Source: Paenibacillus sp. 1781tsa1 (GTDB lineage Bacteria > Bacillota > Bacilli > Paenibacillales > Paenibacillaceae). From it: a stretch of 64,000 nt of DNA. Made by a program: the position numbers and the translations under genes. Location of the stretch: contig NZ_JAMYWY010000001.1 of assembly GCF_024159265.1 (NCBI RefSeq), positions 6,386,001 to 6,450,000 of the forward strand, read 5' to 3'. Positions 26,153-34,536 of the stretch are shown piece after piece. Positions within the stretch are counted from its first letter, which is position 1. Each line of letters starts with the position of its first letter. A model generated the notes under the pieces. It was not told where the DNA came from, searched no databases, and saw nothing but the letters and a program-made list of their open reading frames with translations.

Positions 26153-26170
26153 CGCTCAGACACCTGTCGA
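26142..26170 (-). promoter_or_regulatory. Promoter of the CarH-like gene
   Basis: Minus-strand -35 TCGACA (26165-26170), a 17-bp spacer and consensus -10 TATAAT (26142-26147). The operator repeats start at the -10 and extend downstream over the probable start of transcription. Confidence 0.75.
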
Positions 26171-26297
26171 TTGCATCCTGCCAATTTTGCTATATGCATT
26201 TAACGGCTACATTCGTGATTCTACCGGGTTATCCTGCGTCAACGTTATCATCCGTGTGGTAATAGAAGTCAGCACGTACAGAAGGGGGAGTCCACCG

Positions 26298-27773
26298 TTG
26301 GTCTCATTGCGCCGCAAAAAATCAGACCGCAAGTCTTCACGCGGCAAATTTCCATACATAAGAACAGGGATCGCCCTATTGGTCCTATGGCTCATCGCCG
26401 TCATGCTCTATCAGACCTACAAACCATTACCACCGGGTATTTCCTATGAAAGTCCCGAGTATCGTGTGGATCAAGTCGATTTCCTGCATGACCTCACCTA
26501 TCCTTCCTCTGACGGACAGATGCAGCACGAACAGCAGATCTTCCAGCGCATGATGCAGATTGTGGAGGAAGCAGAGCAGTTTGTCCTGGTGGATATGTTC
26601 CTGTTCAATAATTATCAGCACAAGGGGCAGAACTTTCCTCCCGTGAGTACTGAATTCACCGAAGCTCTGGTCGCCAAAAAAAATCAGCATCCTGATATGG
26701 ACATCTGGTTTATTACAGATGAAGTAAATACCAACTATAACTCAGCACCCAATCCGTTGCTGGAACAGATGAAACAAGCAGGCATTCATGTAGTCATCAC
26801 GGATGTGGACCCTTTGCGTGATTCAACTCCGGTATACTCTGCGGTCTGGCGAACCTTCTTCCAATGGTTTGGTCAATCGGGGGATGGCTGGATCAAGAAC
26901 CTGATGGCCACAGATGGTCCGGATGTAACTGTGCGTTCCTATCTCAAGCTGCTCAATGTGAAGGCGAATCATCGCAAAGTTGTGGTTAGTGAGAAGACGG
27001 CGATTGTCTCTTCCGGCAATATCCATGATGCGAGTGCTTACCACTCGAACATTGCATTTGAAGTAACAGGTCCAGTCATTGGGGATATTCTACAGTCAGA
27101 GCAAGCTGTGCTTGATATCTCAGGCGGAGGCCAGGTTCCTGCCTACACCGCTCCTTCTTCGGATTCGAACAAGGGAGATTTACGAATACGCTATTTAACT
27201 GAAGGAAAAGTGAATGAAGCTGTACTCCATGAGATCAATCAGGCTGGCAAAGGAGATACCTTATGGATGGGCATGTTCTATGTGGCCTCTCCCCAAGTAT
27301 TGGAAGCCCTGCTGGAAGCCGCCAAACGAGGAACCGAGATCCGGCTTGTACTGGATCCAAATGAAAATGCCTTTGGTCAGGAAAAGATCGGCATTCCGAA
27401 TCGTCCTGTCGCCGCCGAACTGCATGATAAATCCGACGGTAAAATACAGATCCGCTGGTATAACACCACCAAGGAGCAATACCATACCAAGATGATCTAT
27501 CTTGCCAAAGCAACCGGAGATCATATTGTCCTCGGCGGTTCAACCAACTTCACACCTCGAAACATGAATGACTACAATCTGGAGAATGATCTATGGGTTG
27601 CTGCACCTCCAGACAATAAGTTCACGCGCGATATCGCGAATTATTTTGAGCGTATTTGGAATAATGATGATGCCGAGTTTACGCTAAACCTGGATGAGTT
27701 TCAGGAGAAGACAACGTTCTTGAAAGGTATCCTATATAAGCTGCAGCTGATACTGGGTCTTACGACCTTTTGA
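26298..27773 (+). CDS. Membrane-anchored phospholipase D-like protein
   Basis: 491 aa from TTG 26298, chosen because GGGGGAG lies 7 nt upstream. An N-terminal transmembrane helix (about 20-38) is followed by a two-domain PLD fold. The HKD-like motifs are NHRKVVVSEKTAIVSSGN and YHTKMIYLAKATGDHIVLGG; both keep HxK, but the usual Asp is Glu in the first and Ala in the second, so enzymatic activity is uncertain. Possible relatives are cardiolipin synthases and secreted PLD-family proteins. It is divergent from carH and followed by its own terminator. Whether it responds to light through the shared upstream region is open. Confidence 0.82.
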   Translation: MVSLRRKKSDRKSSRGKFPYIRTGIALLVLWLIAVMLYQTYKPLPPGISYESPEYRVDQVDFLHDLTYPSSDGQMQHEQQIFQRMMQIVEEAEQFVLVDMFLFNNYQHKGQNFPPVSTEFTEALVAKKNQHPDMDIWFITDEVNTNYNSAPNPLLEQMKQAGIHVVITDVDPLRDSTPVYSAVWRTFFQWFGQSGDGWIKNLMATDGPDVTVRSYLKLLNVKANHRKVVVSEKTAIVSSGNIHDASAYHSNIAFEVTGPVIGDILQSEQAVLDISGGGQVPAYTAPSSDSNKGDLRIRYLTEGKVNEAVLHEINQAGKGDTLWMGMFYVASPQVLEALLEAAKRGTEIRLVLDPNENAFGQEKIGIPNRPVAAELHDKSDGKIQIRWYNTTKEQYHTKMIYLAKATGDHIVLGGSTNFTPRNMNDYNLENDLWVAAPPDNKFTRDIANYFERIWNNDDAEFTLNLDEFQEKTTFLKGILYKLQLILGLTTF

Positions 27774-27797
27774 TCAGAAAGCAAATTTATACCTGTT

Positions 27798-27838
27798 ATA
27801 TCCGCCTGTACTCTCGTGTGCAGGCGGATATTTTCATC
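27798..27838 (+). terminator. Terminator after the PLD-like gene
   Basis: Perfect 11-bp stem ATATCCGCCTG/CAGGCGGATAT with a 12-nt loop, followed by TTTCATCTT. Confidence 0.8.
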
Positions 27839-27872
27839 TTGACAGGTGATGTGAAGTGTGAAAATATAATTA

Positions 27873-27888
27873 CCTAACGACCGTTAGG
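27873..27888. promoter_or_regulatory. Palindromic operator before the TetR-ykkCD operon
   Basis: Inverted repeat CCTAACG-AC-CGTTAGG located between a TTGACA (from 27838) / TATAAT-type promoter region and the TetR ribosome binding site. It is the natural candidate for autoregulation by the TetR protein encoded immediately downstream. Confidence 0.7.
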
Positions 27889-27899
27889 AAGGTGATCTG

Positions 27900-28523
27900 A
27901 TGACTGCACAATCCATTCGGGATGCAGCCCTGTTCCATTTTGCTAGAGATGGCTATGAGGGGGCTTCACTACGAGCTATAGCTGATGAAGTCGGGATTAA
28001 AAAACCGTCCATATATGCACATTTCAGCTGCAAGGATGACTTATTTTTACACACCCTGGCGTTTGCTTTTCACGAAGTAACACGGCACACACTCGAATAT
28101 TTCCGTGATCATGAGGATCTGCCATTGGAGCAGAGGCTGAAGGGCTTGCTGATTTGGTTCGAACAAGAATACAATGCCCATGCGTCAGCCCGCTTGATGC
28201 TGCGCAATTGTTTCTATCCACCACTTTCCCTGTATAGCGAAGTGATGGATCTGGTGTATCCGTTTATCGATGGTATGGAACGTGCGTTGACTCGTTTGCT
28301 GCAACGTGCAATGCGTCATGGAGATATTCCGCCCATTCCTGCGGAACAGGCTGCCATTGCATTCATGACGTTTCTCGACGGGATTACCGTGGAGATCATC
28401 TATGGAAGTTCCCGTCGGTACAAGAGACGGTTGGAAGCATCTTGGCCTGTCTTCTGGCATGGCATTCATCATCTGAACGAAGAGGCACGAAGTGTTGTGC
28501 CGGAAGGAGATTCAACATCATGA
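27900..28523 (+). CDS. TetR/AcrR-family regulator of the SMR pair
   Basis: 207 aa. N-terminal helix-turn-helix [37 protein letters not shown] (residues about 5-41) is a classic TetR DNA-binding domain, followed by an all-helical ligand domain. ATG preceded by GGAAGG. It overlaps the first SMR gene by 4 bp (ATGA), so it is the first gene of a three-gene operon, and the palindrome just upstream is its probable operator. The inducing ligand is presumably a substrate of the exporter; not deducible here. Confidence 0.9.
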   Translation: MTAQSIRDAALFHFARDGYEGASLRAIADEVGIKKPSIYAHFSCKDDLFLHTLAFAFHEVTRHTLEYFRDHEDLPLEQRLKGLLIWFEQEYNAHASARLMLRNCFYPPLSLYSEVMDLVYPFIDGMERALTRLLQRAMRHGDIPPIPAEQAAIAFMTFLDGITVEIIYGSSRRYKRRLEASWPVFWHGIHHLNEEARSVVPEGDSTS

Positions 28524-28861
28524 ACCGCAACTGGTTATATGTATTTATCGGTGGCCTTATTGAGATTGTCTGGGTAAGCGGGCTGAAACATGCCTCGAAT
28601 GCCTGGGAGTGGACTTTGACGGGGATTGCCATCGTGATCAGCTTTGGACTGATCATTGCTGCTTCCAAAAGACTGCCTGTCGGTACGGTGTATGCCGTCT
28701 TTACGGGAATTGGTACGGCGGGTACCGTCCTTACGGAAATGGTACTGTTCGGCGAACCGTTCCGCCTGGCCAAAGTATTGCTCATTGGATTGTTGCTCTG
28801 CGGCGTAATCGGACTGAAACTGGTTACGGATCAGCAAGAAGCCAAAGGAGGTGCAGTATAA
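28520..28861 (+). CDS. ykkC: Small multidrug resistance exporter subunit, YkkC type
   Basis: 113-aa four-helix inner membrane protein of the SMR family. The essential Glu in helix 1 is seen in [15 protein letters not shown], and helix 3 carries the [19 protein letters not shown] signature. The sequence follows B. subtilis YkkC along its length, including the [11 protein letters not shown] end. Start ATG 28520 with AAGGAG upstream. It probably forms a dual-topology hetero-oligomer with the next gene. YkkCD relatives export cations such as guanidinium or quaternary amines using the proton gradient. Confidence 0.9.
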   Translation: MNRNWLYVFIGGLIEIVWVSGLKHASNAWEWTLTGIAIVISFGLIIAASKRLPVGTVYAVFTGIGTAGTVLTEMVLFGEPFRLAKVLLIGLLLCGVIGLKLVTDQQEAKGGAV

Positions 28862-29175
28862 TGGCTTGGATGGCAATTGTGGGTGCAGGGATATGTGAAA
28901 TTTTCGGTGTGATCGGTATTAATGGTGCTTCTACTCGCAAAGGCTGGCCTTATATCGTACTGATGCTTGTATCGTTTGTATTCAGTTTCTCGCTGTTATC
29001 TTACGCCATGACGTCCATTCCCATGGGCACAGCGTATGCGGTGTGGACCGGAATCGGGACGGTAGGCAGCACGTTAACAGGCATGTTCCTGTTCGGTGAA
29101 CGGAAAGAAGCGAAGCGTATCCTGTTTATCGCGATGATTTTGGTTGCAGCGGTTGGCTTGAAACTGATCACGTAA
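28861..29175 (+). CDS. ykkD: Small multidrug resistance exporter subunit, YkkD type
   Basis: 104 aa, four hydrophobic helices. Helix-1 Glu in GAGICEIFGVIGING, and PMGTAYAVWTGIGTVGSTL in helix 3. It matches YkkD (SFSLLSYAM, AKRI.FIA.IL..AVGLK). The ATG overlaps the ykkC stop by one base, and AGGAGGTG precedes it. SMR pairs need both subunits. Unlike many ykkCD operons, no guanidine-I riboswitch is seen; a TetR regulator takes that place. Confidence 0.9.
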   Translation: MAWMAIVGAGICEIFGVIGINGASTRKGWPYIVLMLVSFVFSFSLLSYAMTSIPMGTAYAVWTGIGTVGSTLTGMFLFGERKEAKRILFIAMILVAAVGLKLIT

Positions 29176-29188
29176 CGGAACAACTGAA

Positions 29189-29374
29189 TTACACTTTATA
29201 ACTCCGATTGCAGTACCACTTTCCGTTTGCTGTTATCCCCAGATTTCTTTGATTTCCTTTGAAGAGGGATAAATCCGGTGATAACATATGCTTCCGAAGA
29301 AGCTTTCTTACAGAAAGCTTTAAGGCGAACACTCCGTTTCTTCATGTTGGTTCTGCAATCTCCGTTATCGTGTA
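29189..29374 (+). repeat. Dispersed repeat family A, copy 3 (long form)
   Basis: About 186 bp between TTACACTTTATAACTCCGAT and CCGTTATCGTGTA, 14 bp past the ykkD stop. Central arms GTTATCCCCAGATTT and AAATCCGGTGATAAC, plus the inner hairpin AGCTTTCTTACAGAAAGCT. Confidence 0.8.
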
Positions 29375-29416
29375 CTTCTTAGCTTCCATTAGGATATCTA
29401 TTAAATTCTGTAATAT

Positions 29417-29452
29417 AAAAAAGACGACTTCAATCAGGAAGTCGTCTTTTTT
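29417..29452. terminator. Bidirectional-looking terminator
   Basis: AAAAAAGACGACTTC/GAAGTCGTCTTTTTT perfect stem with a 6-nt loop and T-runs on both strands. It ends the ykkCD transcript beyond the family A repeat. Confidence 0.85.
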
Positions 29453-29511
29453 CGGATATGATAGAAATAGGGAACCTCCCTATACTCTGCAACGTAAGAA
29501 AGGATGGTGTA

Positions 29512-29646
29512 ATGTTGAGAAGGTTATTCGTACGCATCTGTTCTTATACTGGGTATGCCCTGCTGATCGGCATGGCCATCTTCTATCTCATCGCTCTAGT
29601 CGCCATTATTATACTCGCCTTGTACGCCTTCACTGGAGGAGTCTAA
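29512..29646 (+). CDS. Small single-pass membrane protein
   Basis: 44 codons from ATG 29512 (MLRRLFVRICSY), with AAAGGA 8 nt upstream. A basic N terminus is followed by a long hydrophobic helix (about 13-40, rich in Leu, Ile and Ala) and a GGV end. No family recognised. It stands alone between a terminator and a TetR gene, so it may be a real small membrane protein or chance ORF; the ribosome binding site and strongly hydrophobic composition favour a real gene. Confidence 0.5.
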   Translation: MLRRLFVRICSYTGYALLIGMAIFYLIALVAIIILALYAFTGGV

Positions 29647-29766
29647 CTTAAACGTTCTTGATAGCAATACCCATATCGTACATACAGGCTCACCTAGTTA
29701 CATGTTGTTCTTCTTCCCTTTGATCATCCTCTTTTCTCAATATTGATTTTCCAATTTACTCCCATT

Positions 29767-29795
29767 TGAATTCCTTCAACCAGATCGTTTATACT
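29767..29795 (+). promoter_or_regulatory. Promoter of the TetR-RND operon
   Basis: -35 TTGAAT (29767-29772), an 18-bp-class spacer, and -10 TATACT (29790-29795), directly before the palindromic operator. Confidence 0.5.
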
Positions 29796-29799
29796 TGGT

Positions 29800-29815
29800 T
29801 TGACCTTAAGGTCAA
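29800..29815. promoter_or_regulatory. Perfect 16-bp palindromic operator
   Basis: TTGACCTTAAGGTCAA, a perfect palindrome placed at the predicted transcription start, 44 bp upstream of the TetR start codon. Probable binding site of that TetR protein. Confidence 0.7.
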
Positions 29816-29858
29816 TTCAAGAACTCACAAGTTCCCTGATGAGGTGAATGTATCGTTA

Positions 29859-30806
29859 ATGAACCCTATACATGAAATGAATGAGAAGAAAAAACTCATC
29901 ATTACTACAGCACTCAAGCTATTCTCATCCAAAGGCAGTGCTGCAACATCCATGCAAGAGATTGCCGAACTATGCGGGATGTCCAAAGGCAGCCTGTATA
30001 TCATGTTCAAATCCAAAGAGGAATTGGAAGCCAGTACGCTGGAGTACTGCATGTACACGCTGATGGACGAGATGACGCAGATTGAGCATGAAACCAGCCT
30101 CTCCTCAAGAGAGCGCCTGCACAAGCAGATTGAAACACTACTCATTCATGTAGCCGAATTCAAGGAATTTTTGCGGGTACAATTGCGAAGCATGATGCTG
30201 GATGATGAACAGCAACGCAAGGAACAGTGCCACCCACAGCAAAGAGATCTGGAGATCCGTACCTTACATTGGTTCAAGGATAAGCTTGAAGAGCAGTATG
30301 GACCTGAGATTGAACCATATACGATTGATCTTATTTTGTTGACACACGGACTGTTCCTCTCCTATGTCAAAATCTGGTTTACAGAGATGCCATCTCTCAC
30401 TGTTAACAAAATGGCAACAAACTTGCTGCAAATGATGGACTATGCCGCACATGGATTTCTTAACCAGCGACCTGAGCCTTTGATTCCTCTGGAGGAATGG
30501 CCTGCCTGGATTACCGAGGCCCAACCAGATTCCACGGTGATGCGACATCCTATCCATATCATCAAACAAATGCAGGATATTGCCGCCTCCGATTTACCCG
30601 CAGGGCAACCGAAGAATGATGCTCTTGAAACCATTGCCATTCTCAGACAGGAGATGATGGAATTCACGCCGCGGCGTGCCATTATTCTGGGCATGATGCA
30701 CAATCTGGAGAACGTAACTGCCATTCAACCCTTGCATTCCGAGCTTCAGCATATTTTGGATGCCATGTATAGCCGGTTCATCCCTGCTGACTCGTCACAC
30801 ACATAA
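29859..30806 (+). CDS. Long TetR-family regulator of the RND exporter
   Basis: 315 aa from ATG 29859 (AGGTGA 11 nt upstream). N-terminal helix-turn-helix: KKLIITTALKLFSSKGSAATSMQEIAELCGMSKGSLYIMF. Residues about 60-190 are the usual TetR ligand domain. About 110 further C-terminal residues, which include DALETIAILRQEMMEF and a helical HNLENVTAIQPLHSELQHILDAM tail, go beyond the normal 190-220 aa size. It ends 33 bp before the RND gene and is predicted to control that gene and itself through the palindrome at 29800. Confidence 0.87.
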   Translation: MNPIHEMNEKKKLIITTALKLFSSKGSAATSMQEIAELCGMSKGSLYIMFKSKEELEASTLEYCMYTLMDEMTQIEHETSLSSRERLHKQIETLLIHVAEFKEFLRVQLRSMMLDDEQQRKEQCHPQQRDLEIRTLHWFKDKLEEQYGPEIEPYTIDLILLTHGLFLSYVKIWFTEMPSLTVNKMATNLLQMMDYAAHGFLNQRPEPLIPLEEWPAWITEAQPDSTVMRHPIHIIKQMQDIAASDLPAGQPKNDALETIAILRQEMMEFTPRRAIILGMMHNLENVTAIQPLHSELQHILDAMYSRFIPADSSHT

Positions 30807-30839
30807 ACAGGAGAAACAGAGAGGAGAAGAAACCATCGT

Positions 30840-33800
30840 ATGAAAGGTATTATTAATTTTTCACTGAACAACAAGTTTGCGATCTGGATTCTGACAATCA
30901 TCATCTCATTTGCAGGTTTGTACAGCGGATTGACGATGAAGCAAGAGACTATTCCGAACATCAACGTACCGTTTCTGAATGTCACTGCCATTGATCCGGG
31001 GGCTGCACCGGAGGGAATTGTTGAAGATGTCACGAAGCCACTGGAAGTCAAACTGCGGAATGTTGATGGCGTTAAGACGGTTACCTCCACGTCCATGGAG
31101 AATGCAGCATCCATCACACTCGAATTTGATTATGGAACAGATCTGACCAACGCAACGGCAACCGTTCGTGAGGCACTGAATGAAGTACAACTGCCTGACA
31201 GCGTACAGAAGCCGACCATTTCCAAGTTCAGCATTAACTCTTTCCCGGTTGTATCTCTAAGCCTGTCCGACAAGGACGGCGGTGACCTGGAACAATTGAC
31301 ACGACTGGTTGAATCGGATATCCAGCCTGCACTCGAAGACATTGACGGTGTAGCTCAGGTTCAGGTGTCAGGTCAATATGTAAAAGAAGTTCAATTGAAG
31401 TTTGATCAGGCCAAAATGGCCGAGCTGGGCCTAACGGAAGATACGGTAAACGGCATCGTTCAAGGTTCATCCATTCGTGTGCCCCTGGGACTGTTCGAAC
31501 TGGATAAATCTCAGAAAGCCGTTGTCGTAGATGGTAACATCGTCGATATCGATGATCTGAAAAACCTCGCCATTCCAGTCGTACCCGGCGGTGCCGGCGC
31601 TTCTGCAGGCAATGGCTCAAGCGCAGCTCCACAAGGCTCTGGAGCACCAACAGGTGAAGGCTCGGCGGCTGGTGAAGCAGCTCAAGGTACAGCTCCTGGC
31701 TCTGCACAAGGAACAGACCAGGCCGCAGGCCAAGCAGCTGGCGGTAATGCCAGTGTAGGTAGTCCTTCTGGTGCTGCCAATGCGCCTGGCATTCCAACTG
31801 TAAAACTAAGTGAAATTGCCAAGATCGAAGTCATCGGTCAAGCGGAATCCATTTCCCGGACAGACGGCAAGGAATCCATCGGTATTTCCGTTGTAAAATC
31901 CAATGACGCCAACACGGTTGATGTCGTGAATGCAGTCAAAGACAAAGCGGAAGAATTGCAGAAGCAGTTCAAAAACGCAGACCTGACTGTACTGCTTGAC
32001 CAAGGTAAACCGATCCAGGACTCGGTGAATACGATGCTGGGCAAAGCCGTTTTTGGTGCTTTGTTTGCTATCCTGATCATCTTGCTGTTCCTGCGTAATA
32101 TTCGTTCAACCATTATCTCCATTATCTCGATCCCGCTCTCCTTGCTCATGGCATTGACTGCGCTCAATATGATGGATATTACCTTGAACATGATGACACT
32201 GGGTGCCATGACGGTTGCCATCGGACGGGTTGTCGATGACTCCATCGTTGTTATTGAGAACATCTACCGCAGATTAACACTCAAAGGTGAGAAACTGAAA
32301 GGCCGTGAACTGGTTCGCGAAGCAACGCGCGAGATGTTCATTCCCATTCTTTCTTCCACGATCGTAACGATTGCGGTATTCCTGCCACTGGCATTGGTAA
32401 GCGGTATGGTGGGCGAGCTGTTCCTGCCATTTGCATTGACCATGGTATTCGCCTTGCTGGCATCCCTGATCGTTGCCATTACCATCGTGCCGATGCTTGC
32501 GCATTCCCTGTTCCGTAAAGGAATCAAGAACAAGCAGAATCACGAAGAGAAACCAGGCAAGATGGCGGAAGGTTATAAACGCCTGCTGAACTGGACCCTG
32601 TCACACAAATTCATTACGGTCAGTATTGCAGTAATCCTGCTGGTCGGCAGTTTGTTCCTGTACCCATTCATCGGTGCAAGCTTCTTGCCGGAACAACAGG
32701 ATAAATATGTGACGATTACGTACAGCCCGCAAACCGGAGCTTTGCGTGAAGATGTAGAAAAAGAAGCACTTGTTGCCGAGAAGTGGTTGTTGAAACAACC
32801 GGGTCTGGAGAAAATGCAATATTCCATCGGCGGAAGCAATCCACTGAGCAGTATGGGTGGCGGCAGCTCCAACTCGGCTCTCTTCTATATTGAATATAAC
32901 GAAGATACAAAAGACTTCACCAAAGTGAAGGAACAACTAGTCGAAGGCTTGAAGAAAGAAGTTACCGTAGGAACCTGGAGTGAGCTCGACATGTCCGGCG
33001 GTCTGGGTGGCAGTGGCCTGAGCCTATCCATCTATGGCGATAATGTAGAGCAGCTCAAACCTGTATCGGACGAAATTCTGAAACTGGTTGAAGCGGATAC
33101 GGATAATTTTGAAAAAGCAGACACGACACTCGCTGACACCTACGGGCAGTATACGCTCGTGGCAGATCAGGAGAAATTAAGTTCCCTGGGCTTGACTGCA
33201 GGCCAACTGGCTATGGCACTGAGCCCGGCACGCGAACGTCCTGTGCTCACAGAAGTCGATATTGATAACAAAACGTATAAAGTATATGTAGAGACCGACG
33301 ATAAAACATTCAGCAGCATTAATGAGATTGAGGATGAAACCGTCACTTCACCGCTTGGCATTGAAGTACCGATCAAAGATGTTGCCAAAGTGGAAGAAGG
33401 TACATCCCCGAACTCCATCATGCAAATTGATGGTAAGGTTGTTGTACAAGTGACAGCCAACATTCTGGCTTCGGATGTAACGAAGGCTTCAAATAACTTA
33501 CAGGCTGAGATCGACAAGTTGGATCTGCCTGATGGCGTTGAAGTGAAGTTCGGCGGTACAACCGAACAGATCAATGATACCTTTACTCAGCTTGGTCTCG
33601 CCATGCTGGCGGCCATCGCTATTGTATACTTCGTGCTCGTAGTTACATTCGGCGGCGGTTTGGCACCATTCGCCATCCTGTTCTCCCTGCCATTTACGGT
33701 TATTGGTATTATGGTAGGTCTGTTCATCGCTGGTGGTACACTTGACGTCTCCGCCATGATGGGTGGATTGATGCTTATCGGGATCGTGGTCACCAACGCC

Positions 33801-34094
33801 ATCGTGTTGATCGACCGTGTTATTCACAAGGAAAAAGAGGGTATGCCTACCCGTGAAGCCTTGCTGGAAGCCGGTGCAACACGTCTGCGTCCAATTCTGA
33901 TGACTGCTCTCGCAACCATCGGTGCCCTGTTGCCATTGGTTACGGGCCTCGAAGAAAGTGCGGGGATCATCTCCAAAGGATTGGGAATTACCGTAATCGG
34001 CGGTCTGATCAGCTCCACGCTGCTCACGCTGGTTATCGTACCGATTGTGTATGAGTTCCTGATGAAATTCAAAAAGAAAAGAATTGAAGATTAA
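30840..34094 (+). CDS. RND-family efflux transporter (SwrC/AcrB type)
   Basis: 1084-aa proton-driven exporter with 12 predicted helices (TM1 about 13-30; TM clusters around 410-560 and 880-1060) and two large extracytoplasmic loops. Recognisable segments: GRVVDDSIVVIENIYR with the paired Asp of the proton relay in TM4, and EGMPTREALLEAGATRLRPILMTALAT. It most resembles the Gram-positive RND SwrC. No membrane-fusion partner is encoded nearby. A Gly/Ala/Ser/Gln-rich linker at about 249-318 interrupts the first periplasm-type loop and is unusual. Probably exports amphiphilic compounds such as lipopeptides. Confidence 0.92.
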   Translation: MKGIINFSLNNKFAIWILTIIISFAGLYSGLTMKQETIPNINVPFLNVTAIDPGAAPEGIVEDVTKPLEVKLRNVDGVKTVTSTSMENAASITLEFDYGTDLTNATATVREALNEVQLPDSVQKPTISKFSINSFPVVSLSLSDKDGGDLEQLTRLVESDIQPALEDIDGVAQVQVSGQYVKEVQLKFDQAKMAELGLTEDTVNGIVQGSSIRVPLGLFELDKSQKAVVVDGNIVDIDDLKNLAIPVVPGGAGASAGNGSSAAPQGSGAPTGEGSAAGEAAQGTAPGSAQGTDQAAGQAAGGNASVGSPSGAANAPGIPTVKLSEIAKIEVIGQAESISRTDGKESIGISVVKSNDANTVDVVNAVKDKAEELQKQFKNADLTVLLDQGKPIQDSVNTMLGKAVFGALFAILIILLFLRNIRSTIISIISIPLSLLMALTALNMMDITLNMMTLGAMTVAIGRVVDDSIVVIENIYRRLTLKGEKLKGRELVREATREMFIPILSSTIVTIAVFLPLALVSGMVGELFLPFALTMVFALLASLIVAITIVPMLAHSLFRKGIKNKQNHEEKPGKMAEGYKRLLNWTLSHKFITVSIAVILLVGSLFLYPFIGASFLPEQQDKYVTITYSPQTGALREDVEKEALVAEKWLLKQPGLEKMQYSIGGSNPLSSMGGGSSNSALFYIEYNEDTKDFTKVKEQLVEGLKKEVTVGTWSELDMSGGLGGSGLSLSIYGDNVEQLKPVSDEILKLVEADTDNFEKADTTLADTYGQYTLVADQEKLSSLGLTAGQLAMALSPARERPVLTEVDIDNKTYKVYVETDDKTFSSINEIEDETVTSPLGIEVPIKDVAKVEEGTSPNSIMQIDGKVVVQVTANILASDVTKASNNLQAEIDKLDLPDGVEVKFGGTTEQINDTFTQLGLAMLAAIAIVYFVLVVTFGGGLAPFAILFSLPFTVIGIMVGLFIAGGTLDVSAMMGGLMLIGIVVTNAIVLIDRVIHKEKEGMPTREALLEAGATRLRPILMTALATIGALLPLVTGLEESAGIISKGLGITVIGGLISSTLLTLVIVPIVYEFLMKFKKKRIED

Positions 34095-34164
34095 GAAGTA
34101 GAGAGTAGTGCTCATGTAACAGTTCGAGTACAACTTAAATACAGACTGTACGCTCTAATCTCTC

Positions 34165-34221
34165 GCCCCTTAGCACATATTGGAATGATTGAATTCCGAT
34201 GTAATGCTAAGGGGCTTTTTT
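34165..34221 (+). terminator. Terminator after the RND gene
   Basis: Perfect 11-bp stem GCCCCTTAGCA/TGCTAAGGGGC with an inner weak hairpin, followed by TTTTTT. Confidence 0.85.
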
Positions 34222-34536
34222 ATGTAAATTCAAACGAGATATCGACGACAGAAATAGTCTAAGAAGCGAAGCTAATAGCTTTATATAAGAGAAAACTAAT
34301 TCAGGAGCATATGCTTCGCTCTCATCGGAGTAGAGAATCCGTCACATAGACTGACATAGAAACACATCTCTTTAATCAAAATTACAAAAAGAAGAGACCC
34401 ATTTGTCATTTAAAACAAATGAACGTGAGATTTCAGCCCATCTGCTGTAAATCGACTTATAATATGGATTAATTATGCAAGTTAACGGGTTCCAGCTCCA
34501 GATAGATCACATGTATTGGGGAAGGACGGTGGTTGT
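34222..34536. other. Gap upstream of the PucR gene
   Basis: About 310 bp of A+T-rich sequence with no ORF. It presumably holds the PucR promoter. I see a TATAAT-like stretch near 34459 but no clear -35. Confidence 0.4.

Noticed and set aside
26055-26297. N-terminal extension of the PLD-like gene upstream to 26055
   Set aside because: This stretch covers the carH promoter and operator repeats; the first start with a ribosome binding site is TTG 26298.
27774-27899. Guanidine-I riboswitch before the ykkCD genes
   Set aside because: The gap is only about 125 bp and is filled by a terminator, promoter and palindrome; no riboswitch core is seen.
31234-31797. 187-codon minus-strand frame inside the RND gene
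   Set aside because: Opposite the low-complexity linker, made of Leu/His/Gln/Arg-rich shadow sequence, no ribosome binding site.
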